Of a stretch of 64,000 nt of DNA, positions 34,051 through 50,166 are shown piece by piece. Below the pieces are notes generated by a model, which worked only from the letters and a program-made list of their open reading frames with translations, searched no databases and had not been told where the DNA came from. A program made the position numbers and the translations under genes. How positions within the stretch are numbered: position 1 is the first letter of the stretch; each line of letters opens with the position of its first letter. The DNA comes from Lycium barbarum. Taxonomy: Eukaryota; Streptophyta; Magnoliopsida; Solanales; Solanaceae. The stretch is from NCBI RefSeq assembly GCF_019175385.1, contig NC_083340.1, positions 17,434,336 to 17,498,335 of the forward strand, written 5' to 3'.

Positions 34051-35008
34051 AGTGTTTTAAAAGGCGTTTTTGGGGCGAGCCCCCGGGGCGAGGCGTACAG
34101 GCAGGGCGTAAGTATCTTGGGGCGTAAGCCCCAACCTTTGGGGCGTTTGCCTAGGCGTAAGCCCCGGGAACTTTTATAAATTTGAGCCAAAATTGCTTAA
34201 TATTTTTTTTTAAAAAAGGTTAAATATCTAGTAATTAACTCATAGTAAATTCTCAAACTAAATATCTCAAAAAGTCAAAAGTTTTTTCTAATCGTTTATC
34301 TTAATATCATAAGCTTTTCTCATTATTGTTTACGGAGTAACATATACACTTTACACCTTTGTATGCAAAGTAAACTACAAAGCAAATAGTTTTGTCCTCC
34401 AATTCTTACTATCTTCCATGTTTGCATTTTCTTTCTTCATGCTTTATTTTCTTCAAGATTTTCTTAGCGTTCTTCAATTTATCTTTTTCAAGATAGTTTT
34501 TAATTTTAGAATTTCTTTGGATATCACTCTAGTTTAGATAATGTTTTGAAGACTCTACTCTGACTATTTGTATTATAATGAGTATTAATTTGTATCTAGT
34601 TTTAGGTTTTAAAATAATAACTTTATATTATTGTCAATTTTATCTTTGAATTATTAGGACAGAGTATCGTTTTGTCAACTCTAATCATGTTTCATCATAG
34701 TCATGTTATTGTATAATGCATCTTTACATTCACTTTTTCAAGATTTTTTTAATAGTTCATGCATATGTTAGATTTTTTTAATAGTTCATGCATATGTTAG
34801 CATGTTAATAATAAATATATACATTTTTATACTAATTCTTTTGATTTATATAATTTTAATATATTTTTTACTTATATTTTTATTTTATTACTTTAGAAAA
34901 TATTAAAAATTAAGTACCCATGGGGCTTACGCCCCGTGCCTCGGGGCTTACGCCTGGGCGAGGCATATGTAAAACACCTCGCCTTATGCCCACGCCTTTT
35001 AAAACACT
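34051..35008. mobile_element. hAT-type element with G/C-rich ends, 958 bp
   Basis: The ends AGTGTTTTAAAAGGCG and CGCCTTTTAAAACACT are perfect inverted repeats. Flanks TAGTATGA (34043-34050) and GAGTATGA (35009-35016) are an 8-base duplication with one mismatch, as in hAT elements. The subterminal ~120 bases on each side are full of GGGGCGTAAGCCCC-type palindromes, while the interior is very AT-rich. A 31-base stretch (TTTTTTTAATAGTTCATGC..TTAG) is tandemly doubled near 34745-34800. No transposase. Confidence 0.8.
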
Positions 35009-35016
35009 GAGTATGA

Positions 35017-37089
35017 TATGGAGAAATCTCATTGCTATTATTTAAACAAAAGCATAAAATTTATGCTCGTAATTATTGAAATAATTATTAATTTCTTCAT
35101 AAAAATTCAAATTTTTTAAATAAAATGTCTAACAACTTTCATGAAAAGAGTATAATTTTTAAATTTCTGAATCAAGGTTTTTTTTTATTTACCTTTTCTC
35201 CTTTGTACAAATATTGTTATTTTTTTTGTTTTTAAATAGAGAAAGATGCAAGTTGGTACGCAGGAGTTAAAAATCTCCACTAAGATACCAATGTGATGTA
35301 GTAGTTGTTCCTATTTTGACACTTATATCTATCAGTTGTTGATTTTCTTTTGTATTATATATTTTTAATCGTGATATTAGTTCATGGATAGTGAATGACA
35401 TTCGTTGATGATTGTTTGTAGAAATGTATAAAACATTTATGGTAAATCGAAGTTGTCGTCCTTTCTAACATTATCAATTTTTGTTTTCTTTCAAAATCGC
35501 GCGAAATGCGGTTAAATTCACTAGTTATATGTATGAGTGTTGATACCAAGCCAATATATACATATTATGTGTTTGTACATAGACTCTTAATAGGTTAATT
35601 AACATGCATTTTTACCTCACAGATCACTTAATTATATATACTTAGTTGATTTATATGATTTGGTATAAATCCGATGGCGGTAGATATTTATCCTAGAAAG
35701 TGCAATATTTGTGAGAAAACATGTTGTTGCATCAAATTCGGTCCAACATTGGAGATTACTTGGTCATATGCTCTATTTATTGTCAGTACAAGCAGACTGA
35801 ATTAATTTCTAGAGGAACTTAAAAAGATATCCTTTATTTTTAGTGCAAAAGTTGAATATAATGACATGTAAGAAATACTAAATTTTGAACACGTGTTCTC
35901 ATGAATATCCCTTGTCAATCAATATGAACTTTATAAAATATAAAAATAATATTAAGTGTTTGATGGGTAACCCAAAATTTAAAAGGAATAAATTACGGCG
36001 CAAACTAATGAATGATGAGTACTCTACTTGACTAAATTCGAACTACATATCAGTTTAGACTCAAACAAAAGAGATTATTACAACTTTCATTAGCTAAAAA
36101 GAAAGAGATCATCACAACATTACGGTCATAAAAAGGTAATACAATAAGAATGAGAAAAAGGTGAGGAGAGGAAATTCAATGAAATATGTATGAAACCTCA
36201 GTCCACTTTCTTATCATAAAATCTCAAATATGTTATAGTTTCTTATTTACTAATTATGTCTTAATTGTTCTGAACTTATCGAGGAATCTGCCTTTTTTAC
36301 TCATCCAGAAGAACAATTTTTCCCCTTTCAATCAAAAACAAAATTGGCATGAAACATAAATCAGACACAAGGCTTCAAGCAGAATTTTCTCGATCACTAT
36401 GACCAGTTTTCAGCAATAAGAACAAATGATTTTTGCTTCCACTTTTATAATGTAATTTAAGTAATTTCTCTTAAAATTAAAAAAATTAAAACTTGACGAA
36501 AGTAAGTGTTTAATAGAAAGTCCTCGCAAAGCAGGAAACTATGTCATGATGGAAATCAGTAGACAATATTATGAACAAAGCACCCTCGCTTTTCCAGCTA
36601 ATTACACCAGTCTACTTTTTCTTCACTAATCTAACCTAATCTAATCTAATCTAATGATCACATCTACTTAATTATTTAACCAATTCATTTAATCACTCTA
36701 GCCTATAATATACAAGCCCTTGTTCTATCTTCACAAGTTTAGACATGAATATCCAAGTATTTTGAGCTCAACTACAACTGAAATTTAATAAAATCACTTT
36801 TCATTATTTAGAGCTCGCGTTTTTTTTTCTTTTTAATTTTGTTGTATACCTCACACACAACTTTTAACACTATACATGTAATTTTTAAAAAGTTTTTGCT
36901 AATTTAGAAGGGATCCATGTGTGACACACGTGCAACACATTTAGAAGCTAGTTTTTATTTAATATGCATGTAAACCTCTTAATTAGCAAGGTTTGACTTT
37001 AGACTACCAATTTCATTAAGCCACCTTGTGCGGTGGAGGTGAGACGGAGTGTTTTTCTTAGGGGGTTGGGGGTTTACGGGATGTGGGGT
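35017..37089. other. AT-rich spacer, nothing recognised
   Basis: About 2 kb with no reading frame of interest, no tRNA-like fold and no inverted repeat with clear ends. Four to five TCTAA repeats occur near 36628-36655. Confidence 0.5.
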
Positions 37090-37097
37090 GGGGTTGG

Positions 37098-37288
37098 CAG
37101 TGGCGGAGCCAGGATTTCCGCCGAGGGGGTTCAAAATATAAAAAAGTAAACATACGGAGAAGCCTAAGGAAGTTCAACATCTACTATATATACATAAAAA
37201 AAAAAATTAACCTTGTAAAAATAGTATTTTTTTTTTCCGCCGAGGGGGTTCGGATGAACACCCTCGGCATAGTGTGGCTCCGGCACTG
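37098..37288. mobile_element. hAT MITE with CAGTGGCGGAGCC ends, 191 bp
   Basis: Left end CAGTGGCGGAGCCAGGA and right end GTGTGGCTCCGGCACTG. Flanks GGGGTTGG (37090-37097) and GGGGCTGG (37289-37296) form an 8-base duplication with one mismatch. CCGCCGAGGGGGTTC occurs as a direct repeat near both ends (37119 and 37238). Confidence 0.8.
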
Positions 37289-37296
37289 GGGGCTGG

Positions 37297-37649
37297 TAGT
37301 AGGGAAGACAATTAATATGGTATATCACTTATGAAACTTGTTTTCTTTACCTTAGCTTCCGTCAAAGAAGTTACTTAATTAATTTTTAAGGAGCTTGTTA
37401 ATTCCTGGAACAAATGTTTTTCATAACATTTTGACCAACCAAACATACAAGCATTAAAAAAAAAATGAAAAAAGTTCCCTCCGTACCAAACACACCAATA
37501 GCATAGTTTTGTACCTCAAATATAAGTAGATAGGGTTAGACATTTTTGCATTCCTTAGCTTCACCACATTAAATATTCCTCCTAATTTCTAAATATGTAG
37601 TCACATTAGGTTCCTTGGCTTTCACTATCATACATATTTATATTATATA
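37297..37649. other. Spacer, nothing recognised
   Basis: AT-rich DNA up to the Helitron-like terminus; no gene. Confidence 0.45.
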
Positions 37650-37662
37650 CTAGATGGTCTAT

Positions 37663-37681
37663 GCCCGTGCTGCGCACGGGC
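37663..37681 (-). other. Helitron 3'-terminal hairpin
   Basis: GCCCGTG, loop CTGCG, CACGGGC; CTAG follows nine bases later on the minus strand. A near copy with one changed base is at 40476-40494. Confidence 0.65.
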
Positions 37682-37737
37682 CCAACACTTTAGATTATAG
37701 TATATCTATGTATATGTAGTTGTATTTGGATAGTGAT

Positions 37738-37788
<51 letters not shown>
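37738..37788. repeat. (TA)n(GA)n microsatellite
   Basis: About 20 bases of TA followed by about 32 of GA. The corresponding site in the other Helitron copy (40549-40575) has TA only. Confidence 0.9.
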
Positions 37789-37792
<4 letters not shown>

Positions 37793-37980
37793 TGTTTGGA
37801 TGGGCTTATGCCTATAAGCTGTTTTCAGCTTATAAGCTGCTTTAGATAAGCTAAGTTAAATGGGCCCAATTATTTTTTTGAGCTTATTTTAAGCACAAAA
37901 TGACTTTAAGTTGGTCAGCCAAACACTCAAAAAAGCTGAAAACAGCTTATAAGCAACTTATAAGTCAATCCAAACGGGCT
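37789..37980. mobile_element. MITE with GCCTGTTTGG ends inside a Helitron copy
   Basis: Ends GCCTGTTTGGATGGGCTTA and TAAGTCAATCCAAACGGGC are inverted repeats. AGCTTATAAGCTG-type words fill the arms. The related copy at 40549-40580 passes directly from (TA)n to ACACGAAGCATG, giving the empty site. Same family as 25046-25282. Confidence 0.75.
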
Positions 37981-40900
37981 CATACACGAAGCATGGGTTT
38001 TGTGCTCCATATCTAAAACGTTATTATATTCGTGTTTGCTACGAAAATTTATTAATACTTTCTAAAAGAGAAGACTTGTTTAAAAGAAAAATATTTTCTT
38101 CTCTTTGAGATAAAACAATAGCAATATTTAAGCATCAATTGATACTTTCAATTTTAATTTGATTAATGTAAAATACTTATTATTTTTTATCAAATTTTGA
38201 TTTGGATAATTCTAATTCAAATTATTAAATTAATTTTACATGTTTGAAACGAAACAAAGTAGAAATTGATTTTCTATTTAAACGAAGAAATGCTATTTTT
38301 TAATTTTTGGTAAATATTCTCGGTTTAGTTTATTTTATTTGTCATGTTGTCTTGTGCATGGTTTTTTAAGGAAACGTGAATTAGAATTATAGTTTGACTA
38401 ATTTACCTTATTCATTATTTGATCTCCATTTGATATTAATCTCTTTTCACATTTATTAGAGTAAGAATAAAAATGAAAAAGTAATTAAATTCTATCTTAT
38501 TTTAAAATATAAATATTTTAAGTATATTTATTTTAGTAATCATAACAAATAAATGACATGGCGGAATAGTAAATACAACAATTATATATTTAGATTAGAT
38601 CTCAGACTAATATAAGAAAAGAAAGAAAATTGTATGTATTTGCCTACTAAACCTTTTGAAGAAAAACAATAATATGGGGTCCATGTTTTTTGCTGTGCAA
38701 TAATTTCATTTGCTCCACTAATGGGTTAATACGCATGTAGCAATGAATCCACTATTATTGACTTGATGGGGATACTTTGGGAATTACATGAATATTGTTT
38801 GATTTTTTAATATATGGGGTGCACGTATTTATTTTTGTTTGACATTGATTTTTTTTTAATATGGGATTCACTTTTTTTATGAGTTTGGAGAGGGCGGGAT
38901 CAATCTTTTTTTTAATGAGTTTGGAGAGGGTGGGGTTTCATTTTTTTTTTAACTATATAGAAGCACTTTTTTTATAGAAGCATTTTTTTTTAAGAGTGAC
39001 TGACGACAAAGCATGGGTAAACCGATACTTCTATATAGTAGAAAAATAGAAATATAATAAAGTATTTCTATTTACTTTTTAAAAGAGTTGGTAATATAAA
39101 GTATAAAATGTCATTTTTTTGGCCTTAAATAAAAAAGTAGGTGGGACCACAAAGGATTTTTTTGCCCTTAAATAAAAAAGTGGGAGGGACCACAAAGGAT
39201 TTTTTTTGCCCTTAAATAAAAAAGTGGGACCAAAGGACGGACGACGATCTTGCTTATAAACTGGCTCTTCTTCAAAACACGATTAATATAACATTATAGT
39301 TTATGCTTCGTATCCAAAACTTTATTATATTAATGTTTGCTACGAATACAAAGTTGGCAAAAATTTACTAATAGACTTATTCAAAAGGAAACCGTTGATA
39401 CTTTGAATTTTAATTCGATTAATTTAAAAGTGTAAATATTCTATTGTTAATGTATGTAGATTGGGCCTAAACAATACCTATTATTTTTTATCAAATTTTG
39501 ATTTGGATAATTCTAATTCAAATTATTATATTAATTTTACATGTTTAAAATGAAACAAAGTAGAAATTTGATTTTCTATTTAAATGAAGAACTACTATTT
39601 TTTAATTTTGGTAAATATTTTTGGTTTAACTCATTTTACTTGTCATGTTTTCTTTTGCACGGTTTTTTAAGGAAACGTCAATTAGAATTAGAATTTCACT
39701 AATTTACCTTATTAATTATTTGATCTCTATTTAATATTATTTTTTATTTTATGACATTAATCTCTTTTCACATTTATGAAAGTAATTAATTCTATCCTAT
39801 TTTAATATATAAGTATTTTAAGTATGTTGTTGTACAATAATTTCATTTGCTCACACTAATGGATTGATACGCATGTGGTAATGAATCCATCATTATTGAT
39901 TTAATGAGATACTTTGGAAATTACATAAATATTTTTTGATTTTTTAATATGAGATGCATTTTTTTTTTTGACATTGTTTGTTTTTTTAATATGGGATTCA
40001 ATTTTTTAATATTGCTTGATTTTGTTAATATGGGGTCCACTTTTTTAATCCATCATTATTGATTTAATGAGATACTTTAGAAATTAATTGTTTAGTTTTT
40101 TTAATATGGGATTCATTTTTTTAATATTGCTTGATTTTGTTAATATGGGGTCCACTTTTTTAATCCATCATTATTGATTTAATGAGATACTTTAGAAATT
40201 ACATAAATATTGTTTGATTTTTTAATATGGGATGCACTTTTTTTTTACATTGTTTTTTTTTTCATATGGGATTCATTTTTTTTAATATTGCTTGATTTTG
40301 TTAATATGGGATCCACTTTTTTTCCGTGTGTTTGGAGATGGCGATTCCACATTTTTTTTAATATTGGTTGGTATTTAGTTGGGGCCCACACTTTTTTTTA
40401 ATATTGGTTGATGTTTAGGTGGGGCCCACACTTTTTTTTCCAGTGGAAACGGACGACGAAGCATGGGTGGTCTATGCCCGTACTGCGCACGGGCCCAACA
40501 CTTTAGATTATAGTGTATCTATGTATATGTAGTTGTATTTGGATAGTGATAATATATATATATATATATATATATACACGAAGCATGAGTTTTGTGCTCC
40601 GTATCTAAAACTTTATTACATTCGTGTTTGCTACGAAAATTTATTAATATTTTTTAAAAGAGAAGACTTGTTTAAAAGAAAACTATTTTCCTCTCTTTGA
40701 GATAAAACAATAGCAATAGTTAAGCATCAATTGATACTTTCAATTTTAATTCGATTAATTTAAAGGTGTAAAATACTTATTATTTTTTGTCAAATTTTGA
40801 TTTGAATAATTCTAATTCAAATTATTAAATTAATTTTACATGTTTGAAACGAAACAAAGTAGAAATTGATTTTCTATTTAAACGAAGAAATGCTATTTTT

Positions 40901-41604
40901 TAATTTTTGGTAAATATTCTCGGTTTATTTCATTTTACTTGTCATGTTGTGTTTTGCATGGGTTTTTTAAGGAAACGTGAATTAGAATTATAATTTGACT
41001 AATTTACCTTATTCATTATTTGATCTCCATTTGATATTAATCTCTTTTCACATTTATTACAGTAAGGATAAAAATGAAAAAGTAATTAAATTCTATCTTA
41101 TTTTAATATATAAGTATTTTAAGTATGTTGATGTACAATAATTTCATTTGCTCCCACTAATGGATTGATACGCATGTGGTAATAAATCCATCATTATTGA
41201 TTTAATGAGATATTTTGGAAATTACATAAATATTGTTTGTTTTTTTAATATGAGATGCACTTTTTTTTTTGACATTGTTTGTTTTTTTAATATGGGATTC
41301 ATTTTTTTTAATATTGCTTAATTTAGTTGGGGGCCACACTTTTTTTTTAATATTGGTTGATGTTTAGGTGAGGCCCACACTTTTTTTTTTTTGGTTTGTT
41401 GACGACGAAGCACGAAGCAGACGACCAAAATGGCCCCAACTCGTGCTTCTAAATAGTTAGAATTAGAATGCATGTTAGTAGGTATGATACCAACAACTCT
41501 GTAGAAATGCATGTACGTAATTTCTTGTTTGTGTTGCATATTTTCCACCACTCATTAATAACTTTGACAAATTTCTTCTGTCATACTCATATGTATGCAT
41601 GTGC

Positions 41605-41860
41605 TTTGCATGTTGTCGCTGCATGGAAATTGGTTGTTAGGGGTGTTCAAAGTAACCAAAATGCTACGTCAAATTGAAGGTTTGATTTGGTATTAGATTT
41701 TTTTTTTTTTTTTTTTTTTTTGTGCTTTGCATGCTGTCGCTGCATGGAAATTGGCTGTATTAGGGGTGTTCAAATTAACCAAAATGCTACGTCAAATCGA
41801 AGGTTTGATTTGGTATTAGATTTTTTTTTTTTTTTGAAAAAAAAAACTAAAATATTTAAT
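41605..41860 (+). repeat. Tandem duplication of about 117 bp ending in T-tracts
   Basis: GCTTTGCATG..TTGGTATTAG (about 41602-41698) plus a T-run is repeated at about 41724-41820 with a second T-run. A few base changes separate the two. Confidence 0.8.
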
Positions 41861-42015
41861 TAGAGGTTTTTTCAAGAAATAAGTCAAAAAAAGAAAAAAT
41901 CAAACCAAATCGAGAAAATGAGCTATGTGACAATTTTTCTGGTTAACTGGATAGATATTATATTATTATATTTAAAAATTAGACAAATGTACAAGTTAAG
42001 GCCATCAATCCAGCA

Positions 42016-42191
42016 CAGGGTCGGATCCATACCATTGGGTGTGGGTTCGCAGGAACCCACAACTTTAATCCGAACCTTTTATGTTTAATGTGAAACCCTT
42101 CAAACATATACGAAATTTGAGCTGAAAACCCAGTAACAACAGACATTGCTAGCTGGAAACCCACAAGTTTCAAATCCTGGATCCGCCTCTG
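42016..42191. mobile_element. hAT MITE, GGCGGATCC family, 176 bp
   Basis: A perfect 8-base duplication ATCCAGCA lies at 42008-42015 and 42192-42199. Left end CAGGGTCGGATCC, right end GGATCCGCCTCTG. Confidence 0.85.
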
Positions 42192-42652
42192 ATCCAGCAT
42201 TGGAGCTCCCTGGTAGTTCAATGTTGTTTACCAAATTACTATTGCGGGTCATAGTTTGTCTTTCAAAAGTTGTTCTTAGAATAACTGTCCATACGGAAAA
42301 CATAAAATTATACTAGAAAATTTCAGCATTTTGTAATTAAAACTCAGACACAAACCCAGAAAAGAACTATAAGTCAAGAAAATTAATGTGAATGTGAAAA
42401 GGTTTTTAGCTTGAGTAATATGTGCAATATTTCTTTAGTGATAAGCATCTAGCATGCTTGCACGAAATTATGTATATTGTCAAAAACAAAACTTCTTGTG
42501 CTCAATAACTTGATGGGACCAATAAATTAATTGCTAGCTTGGTTACCATTCTCAACCACCTCAAAATTGGAATATGCTTTTTTGCCAATCTATTTACTTG
42601 TTACAATATTTTCCCAATCTATCCTAAGTTGCTATTCACAAATTCCTCTCTC

Positions 42653-44644
42653 ATGGGAAATTGTATCCCTTCTCTAGACAAAGAAAGCAAATCTTTGCCC
42701 ATTAATACAATTTTCAAGCTTCCATCTCCATTGCCCAATTGGCCACCAGGTTTGAAATTTCACTTCTTAATTACACTACAAGGAAAATGAAATTATCTAG
42801 AAACTTCGTCGTTAATATGTCACTAAATTGTTCATAGCTGACATAATTTTTTGATAATATGTCATTAATCCATCGCTAAATAAGATTAGCAATGGATTTT
42901 GTTGTTAACTACTAAATTTGTTTGTCGTCAATTCCTTTTTTTAGTAGAAATTTAATTTAGTATTCCTCCCTTTTCATGCAGTAGATTAAAATGCTTTTTA
43001 TATCCTTTTTTTTTTTTTTAGTTTATTTGTGATAATTTTATTTAACATTAAGCTCTAATGACAGGTTCAGGGGATTTTGGGAGTGGATATATTGATTTAG
43101 GAGGGCTAGAAATTTGCCAAATTGTGACATTTAACGAAGTTTGGGCTACTGATAAAGGAGGGCCAGAAAATCTTGGAGCAACATTTTATGAGCCTTCACC
43201 AATTCCAGATGGATTTTCTATGTTTGGATGTTATTGCCAACCAAACAATCACCCACTTTTTGGTTGGGTACTTGTAGGGAAAGACAATGTTGGTGAAATC
43301 CTAAAGAATCCAATTGATTACACACTTATTTGGAATAGTGAGTCCTCAAAATTCAAGAATAAAAATAGCACTGATCATGGCTATATTTGGCTGCCCATTC
43401 CACCTGAGGGTTACAAAGCTTTAGGCCACGTTGTCACAACCTCACCTGAAAAACCTACCTTTGACAAAATCCAATGTGTTCGATCCGATCTCACCGATGA
43501 ATTAGAGGTTGAGAGTTGGATTTGGGGTCAAGGTACAACCAGTAAAGCGAATGGTATCAATGTTCATAGCGTAAGACCTCGAGAAAGGGGCATAAAAGCA
43601 CAAGGGGTGAGTGTAGGTACATTCTTAGCCAGGATCACAAGTGACAAAGATGATGATTCTAACAACACACTATCCCTTGCTTGTTTAAAGAATAACAAAT
43701 TTGGTACCTTTTCTTCTATGCCTAGCCTTAGCCAAATTCAAGCATTATTTGAACAATACTCTCCACTTATATACTTTCATCCCAAAGAAAAGTATCTTCC
43801 TTCTTCTGTCAATTGGTATTTTGCTAATGGTGCTTTGCTATACCAAAAAGGCCAAGAATCAAATCCTAGTCCCATTGAACCAAATGGCTCAAATCTTCCA
43901 CAAGGTGGTCCAAATGATGGTGCATATTGGTTAGACTTGCCAATTGATGACAAGGACAGAGAGAAAGCTATGAAAGGAGATTTGCTAAACTCTGAGGTCT
44001 ATCTCCACATTAAGCCAATGTTAGGGGCAACATTCACTGACATAGCTGTGTGGATTTTCCATCCATTCAATGGACCTGGCACAGCTAAACTTGGCCTAAT
44101 TGATGTACCCTTAGGGAAAATAGGCGAACACGTCGGTGATTGGGAACATGTAACACTTAGAATCAGCAATTTCAATGGGATGTTACACAAAGTTTACTTC
44201 TCAGAACATAGTGGAGGGACATGGCTTGATGCACCACAAGTTGAATTTCAAGAGCCCAGTAACAAAGTTGTGGCCTATTCTTCACTAAATGGACATGCCA
44301 GTTTCCCAAAACCAGGGCTAGTTTTACAAGGGGCTGGAGATATTGGGATAAGGAATGATACAGCTAAGAGTAACTTGGTTTTAGACAGTGGGGAGAGTTA
44401 TTCAATAGTTGCTGCTGAAAATCTTGAAATAATTGAACCACCATGGCTAAATTATACTAGAGAATGGGGACCAAAAATAACTTATACACTTGGGGATGAA
44501 GTCAAGAAAATTGAGAGCTTGTTGAAAGGGAACTTGAAAGGTGCATTTGAGAAATTGGTGAAAGTATTGCCAAATGAAGTTTATGGAGAAGAAGGGCCTA
44601 CTGGTCCCAAGATGAAAGGTAACTGGAATGGGGATGAAGTGTGA
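42653..44644 (+). CDS. DUF946/Vps62-family protein, two exons
   Basis: Exon 1 is 42653-42749 (ATG in TCATGGGAAATTG) and ends CCACCAG|GT. Intron 1 is 42750-43064. Exon 2 is 43065-44644 after TGACAG. The joined frame is 558 residues and reads through the junction as NWPP-GSGDFG, which is the family's normal sequence. An ATG at 43058 inside the intron end gives an open frame but would lose the N-terminus. The start MGNC offers glycine 2 for myristoylation and cysteine 4 for palmitoylation, predicting membrane attachment. Family landmarks: FNEVWATDKGGPENLGATF, HPKEKYLPSSVNWYF (271-285), GEHVGDWEHVT (386-396), HSGGTW (414-419), NGHASFPKPG (441-450). The family is named after yeast Vps62, but its biochemical role in plants is not established. 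A SINE follows 75 bases after the stop. Confidence 0.93.
42775..42955. mobile_element. Possible CACTA-like MITE in the DUF946 intron
   Basis: Starts CACTACAAGGAAAATG and ends CCTTTTTTTAGTAG. The first matches plant CACTA ends; the second is a degenerate inverse. Internal CATCGCTAAATAAGATTAGC words resemble those at 17896-17990. No 3-base duplication could be confirmed. Confidence 0.45.
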
Positions 44645-44719
44645 AAAATAGAATAGAGGCTTTCATGCAAGTGTGTTTTGTAATTTATTTTCCACATGTA
44701 ATTTAAGTATCTGCTTTTG

Positions 44720-44852
44720 GTAGGGATCTAGTAGCTCAGTTGGTTGGCTACTGAACTTTCACCTTGTTGGTGACGGTTCGAATCCCCACATTGTAATTCT
44801 CTCCCCCATTTCCCCTTCTCTTGCCCCCTATGTAATAATAAATATAAAAAAA
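44720..44852 (+). mobile_element. Full-length tRNA-derived SINE, 133 bp
   Basis: A perfect 11-base duplication ATCTGCTTTTG lies at 44709-44719 and 44853-44863. The head is tRNA-like with A box TAGCTCAGTTGG (44732-44743) and B box GGTTCGAATCC (44775-44785), spaced as in polymerase III promoters. A short body rich in CTCCCCC and CTTGCCCCC leads to a tail of TAATAATAAATATAAAAAAAA. It lies in the probable 3' untranslated region of the DUF946 gene, in the same direction. It is not a tRNA gene: no complete cloverleaf. Confidence 0.93.
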
Positions 44853-44863
44853 ATCTGCTTTTG

Positions 44864-45683
44864 TTATTCAATTCATAAGATTGTTAATAGGGAAAGTGAA
44901 ATGAAATAGAATTCAATCTTTTCCACATTTGCTGGTGAATGAAAAAGAAGGAAATATATGCAACCAAAACCTTTAAGCCCTTTTTAAAAAATATATACTA
45001 ATTCACTCATGAGATTTTCAATTCTTTTCAATTAATGGCATACCACCCTTCCTTAGATGTCCTCTAATTTTCCTTTCCCTACTTCCCAAACAAGGCACAA
45101 GGCATAAGGCATAAGGCATAAGTCCCTTAACATACCATCTAATCACCACTATAGAGATTTTTAACCAAATACCAAAATAAGAATTGGTTTTCAAAAATGC
45201 ATTAGAAACCTACTAAGTACTCAGAGACTAGAAAAATTCTTTTAGCCAAAAGAAAATTGCAGAAATAGGAAAAGAAAGGCTAAATAAAAGCAAGAGCATA
45301 ACCATTTTATTTGAATACTCTCATAAGCATCTGCTGCAAATATGAGATACCAAATACAATGCGCATCAAAGATTGATCTTCACTAATTAATTAAATGAAA
45401 AGTAATATTGTTGGTTATAGATAGAAAACAAGACTTATCTTAAACTGGTTAATAACTTTGGAAATTTGACATGGCAAATTGAATCCTCAAGTTAAGACAT
45501 CAGTCTCTCAACAAACCATTATTCATTCTATTTATAGATATTGCTCAATTCAACCTGATATTCAAACTATACTTAGTATTACAACATCAAAAGATGAGGA
45601 CATCTAAACATAATGTGCTACTCATTCCGGAAAGAATATCCCCACCCTCCTAGTCCTAGGAGATGAAATACAGAGCTAAACAT
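44864..45683. other. Intergenic region between two convergent genes
   Basis: Contains the 3' ends of DUF946 (+) and UFM1 (-). No further gene. Short GGCATAAGGCATAAG repeats near 45103-45120. Confidence 0.5.
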
Positions 45684-49939
<4,256 letters not shown>

Positions 49940-50157
49940 TGTTTTCAGGGTTTGAAGAAGCCTTTGATTTTGTTGTTATATTTTCAACTTTTCATAGTTG
50001 GGCCTTTTTCCGGCCCGAATTACGAGATGTGCTGTAGCAGCCAATCACAAGTGACCATGTTTGCACGCGTGTGCCTCTTTCAGGTAAGCACTTGTGTAAC
50101 AGGATTCAATTGCACATACATCCTCTAATTCTTAAAAATCACCACTTATACCCCCCT
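49940..50157 (-). promoter_or_regulatory. Upstream region of UFM1
   Basis: The 218 bases between the UFM1 ATG and the next MULE insertion hold the 5' leader and proximal promoter. No clear TATA box is seen on the minus strand. Confidence 0.4.
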
Positions 50158-50166
50158 TATATTATA

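Larger units (their letters stand above)
37650..41461 (-). mobile_element. Cluster of non-autonomous Helitron-like copies
   Basis: At the left edge the minus strand reads the hairpin GCCCGTGCGCAGCACGGGC (37681-37663), nine bases, then CTAG with T following: the 3' signature of a Helitron. The opposite ends look like TCTACTATATAGAAG (minus, from about 39042) and TCTAACTATTTAGAAGCACG (minus, from about 41461), as expected for the 5' TC end. Three related copies (about 37650-39042, 39240-40475, 40466-41461) share long stretches such as GTGTTTGCTACGAAAATTTA and ACGACGAAGCATGGG. A second hairpin at 40476-40494 lacks the CTAG. No Rep/helicase gene is present. Three copies of a ~47-base GTGGGACCACAAAGGATTTT unit lie at about 39130-39235. 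Confidence 0.6.

Noticed and set aside
36628..36655. Telomere-like TCTAA repeats
   Set aside because: Five-base units, only a few copies; plant telomere repeats are seven bases (TTTAGGG).
43058..43064. ATG 43058 as the start of the DUF946 protein
   Set aside because: It lies at the end of an intron; exon 1 at 42653 joins in frame and restores the family N-terminus.
44732..44785. tRNA gene
   Set aside because: A and B boxes are present, but there is no cloverleaf, and a poly(A)-like tail plus target duplication identify a SINE.
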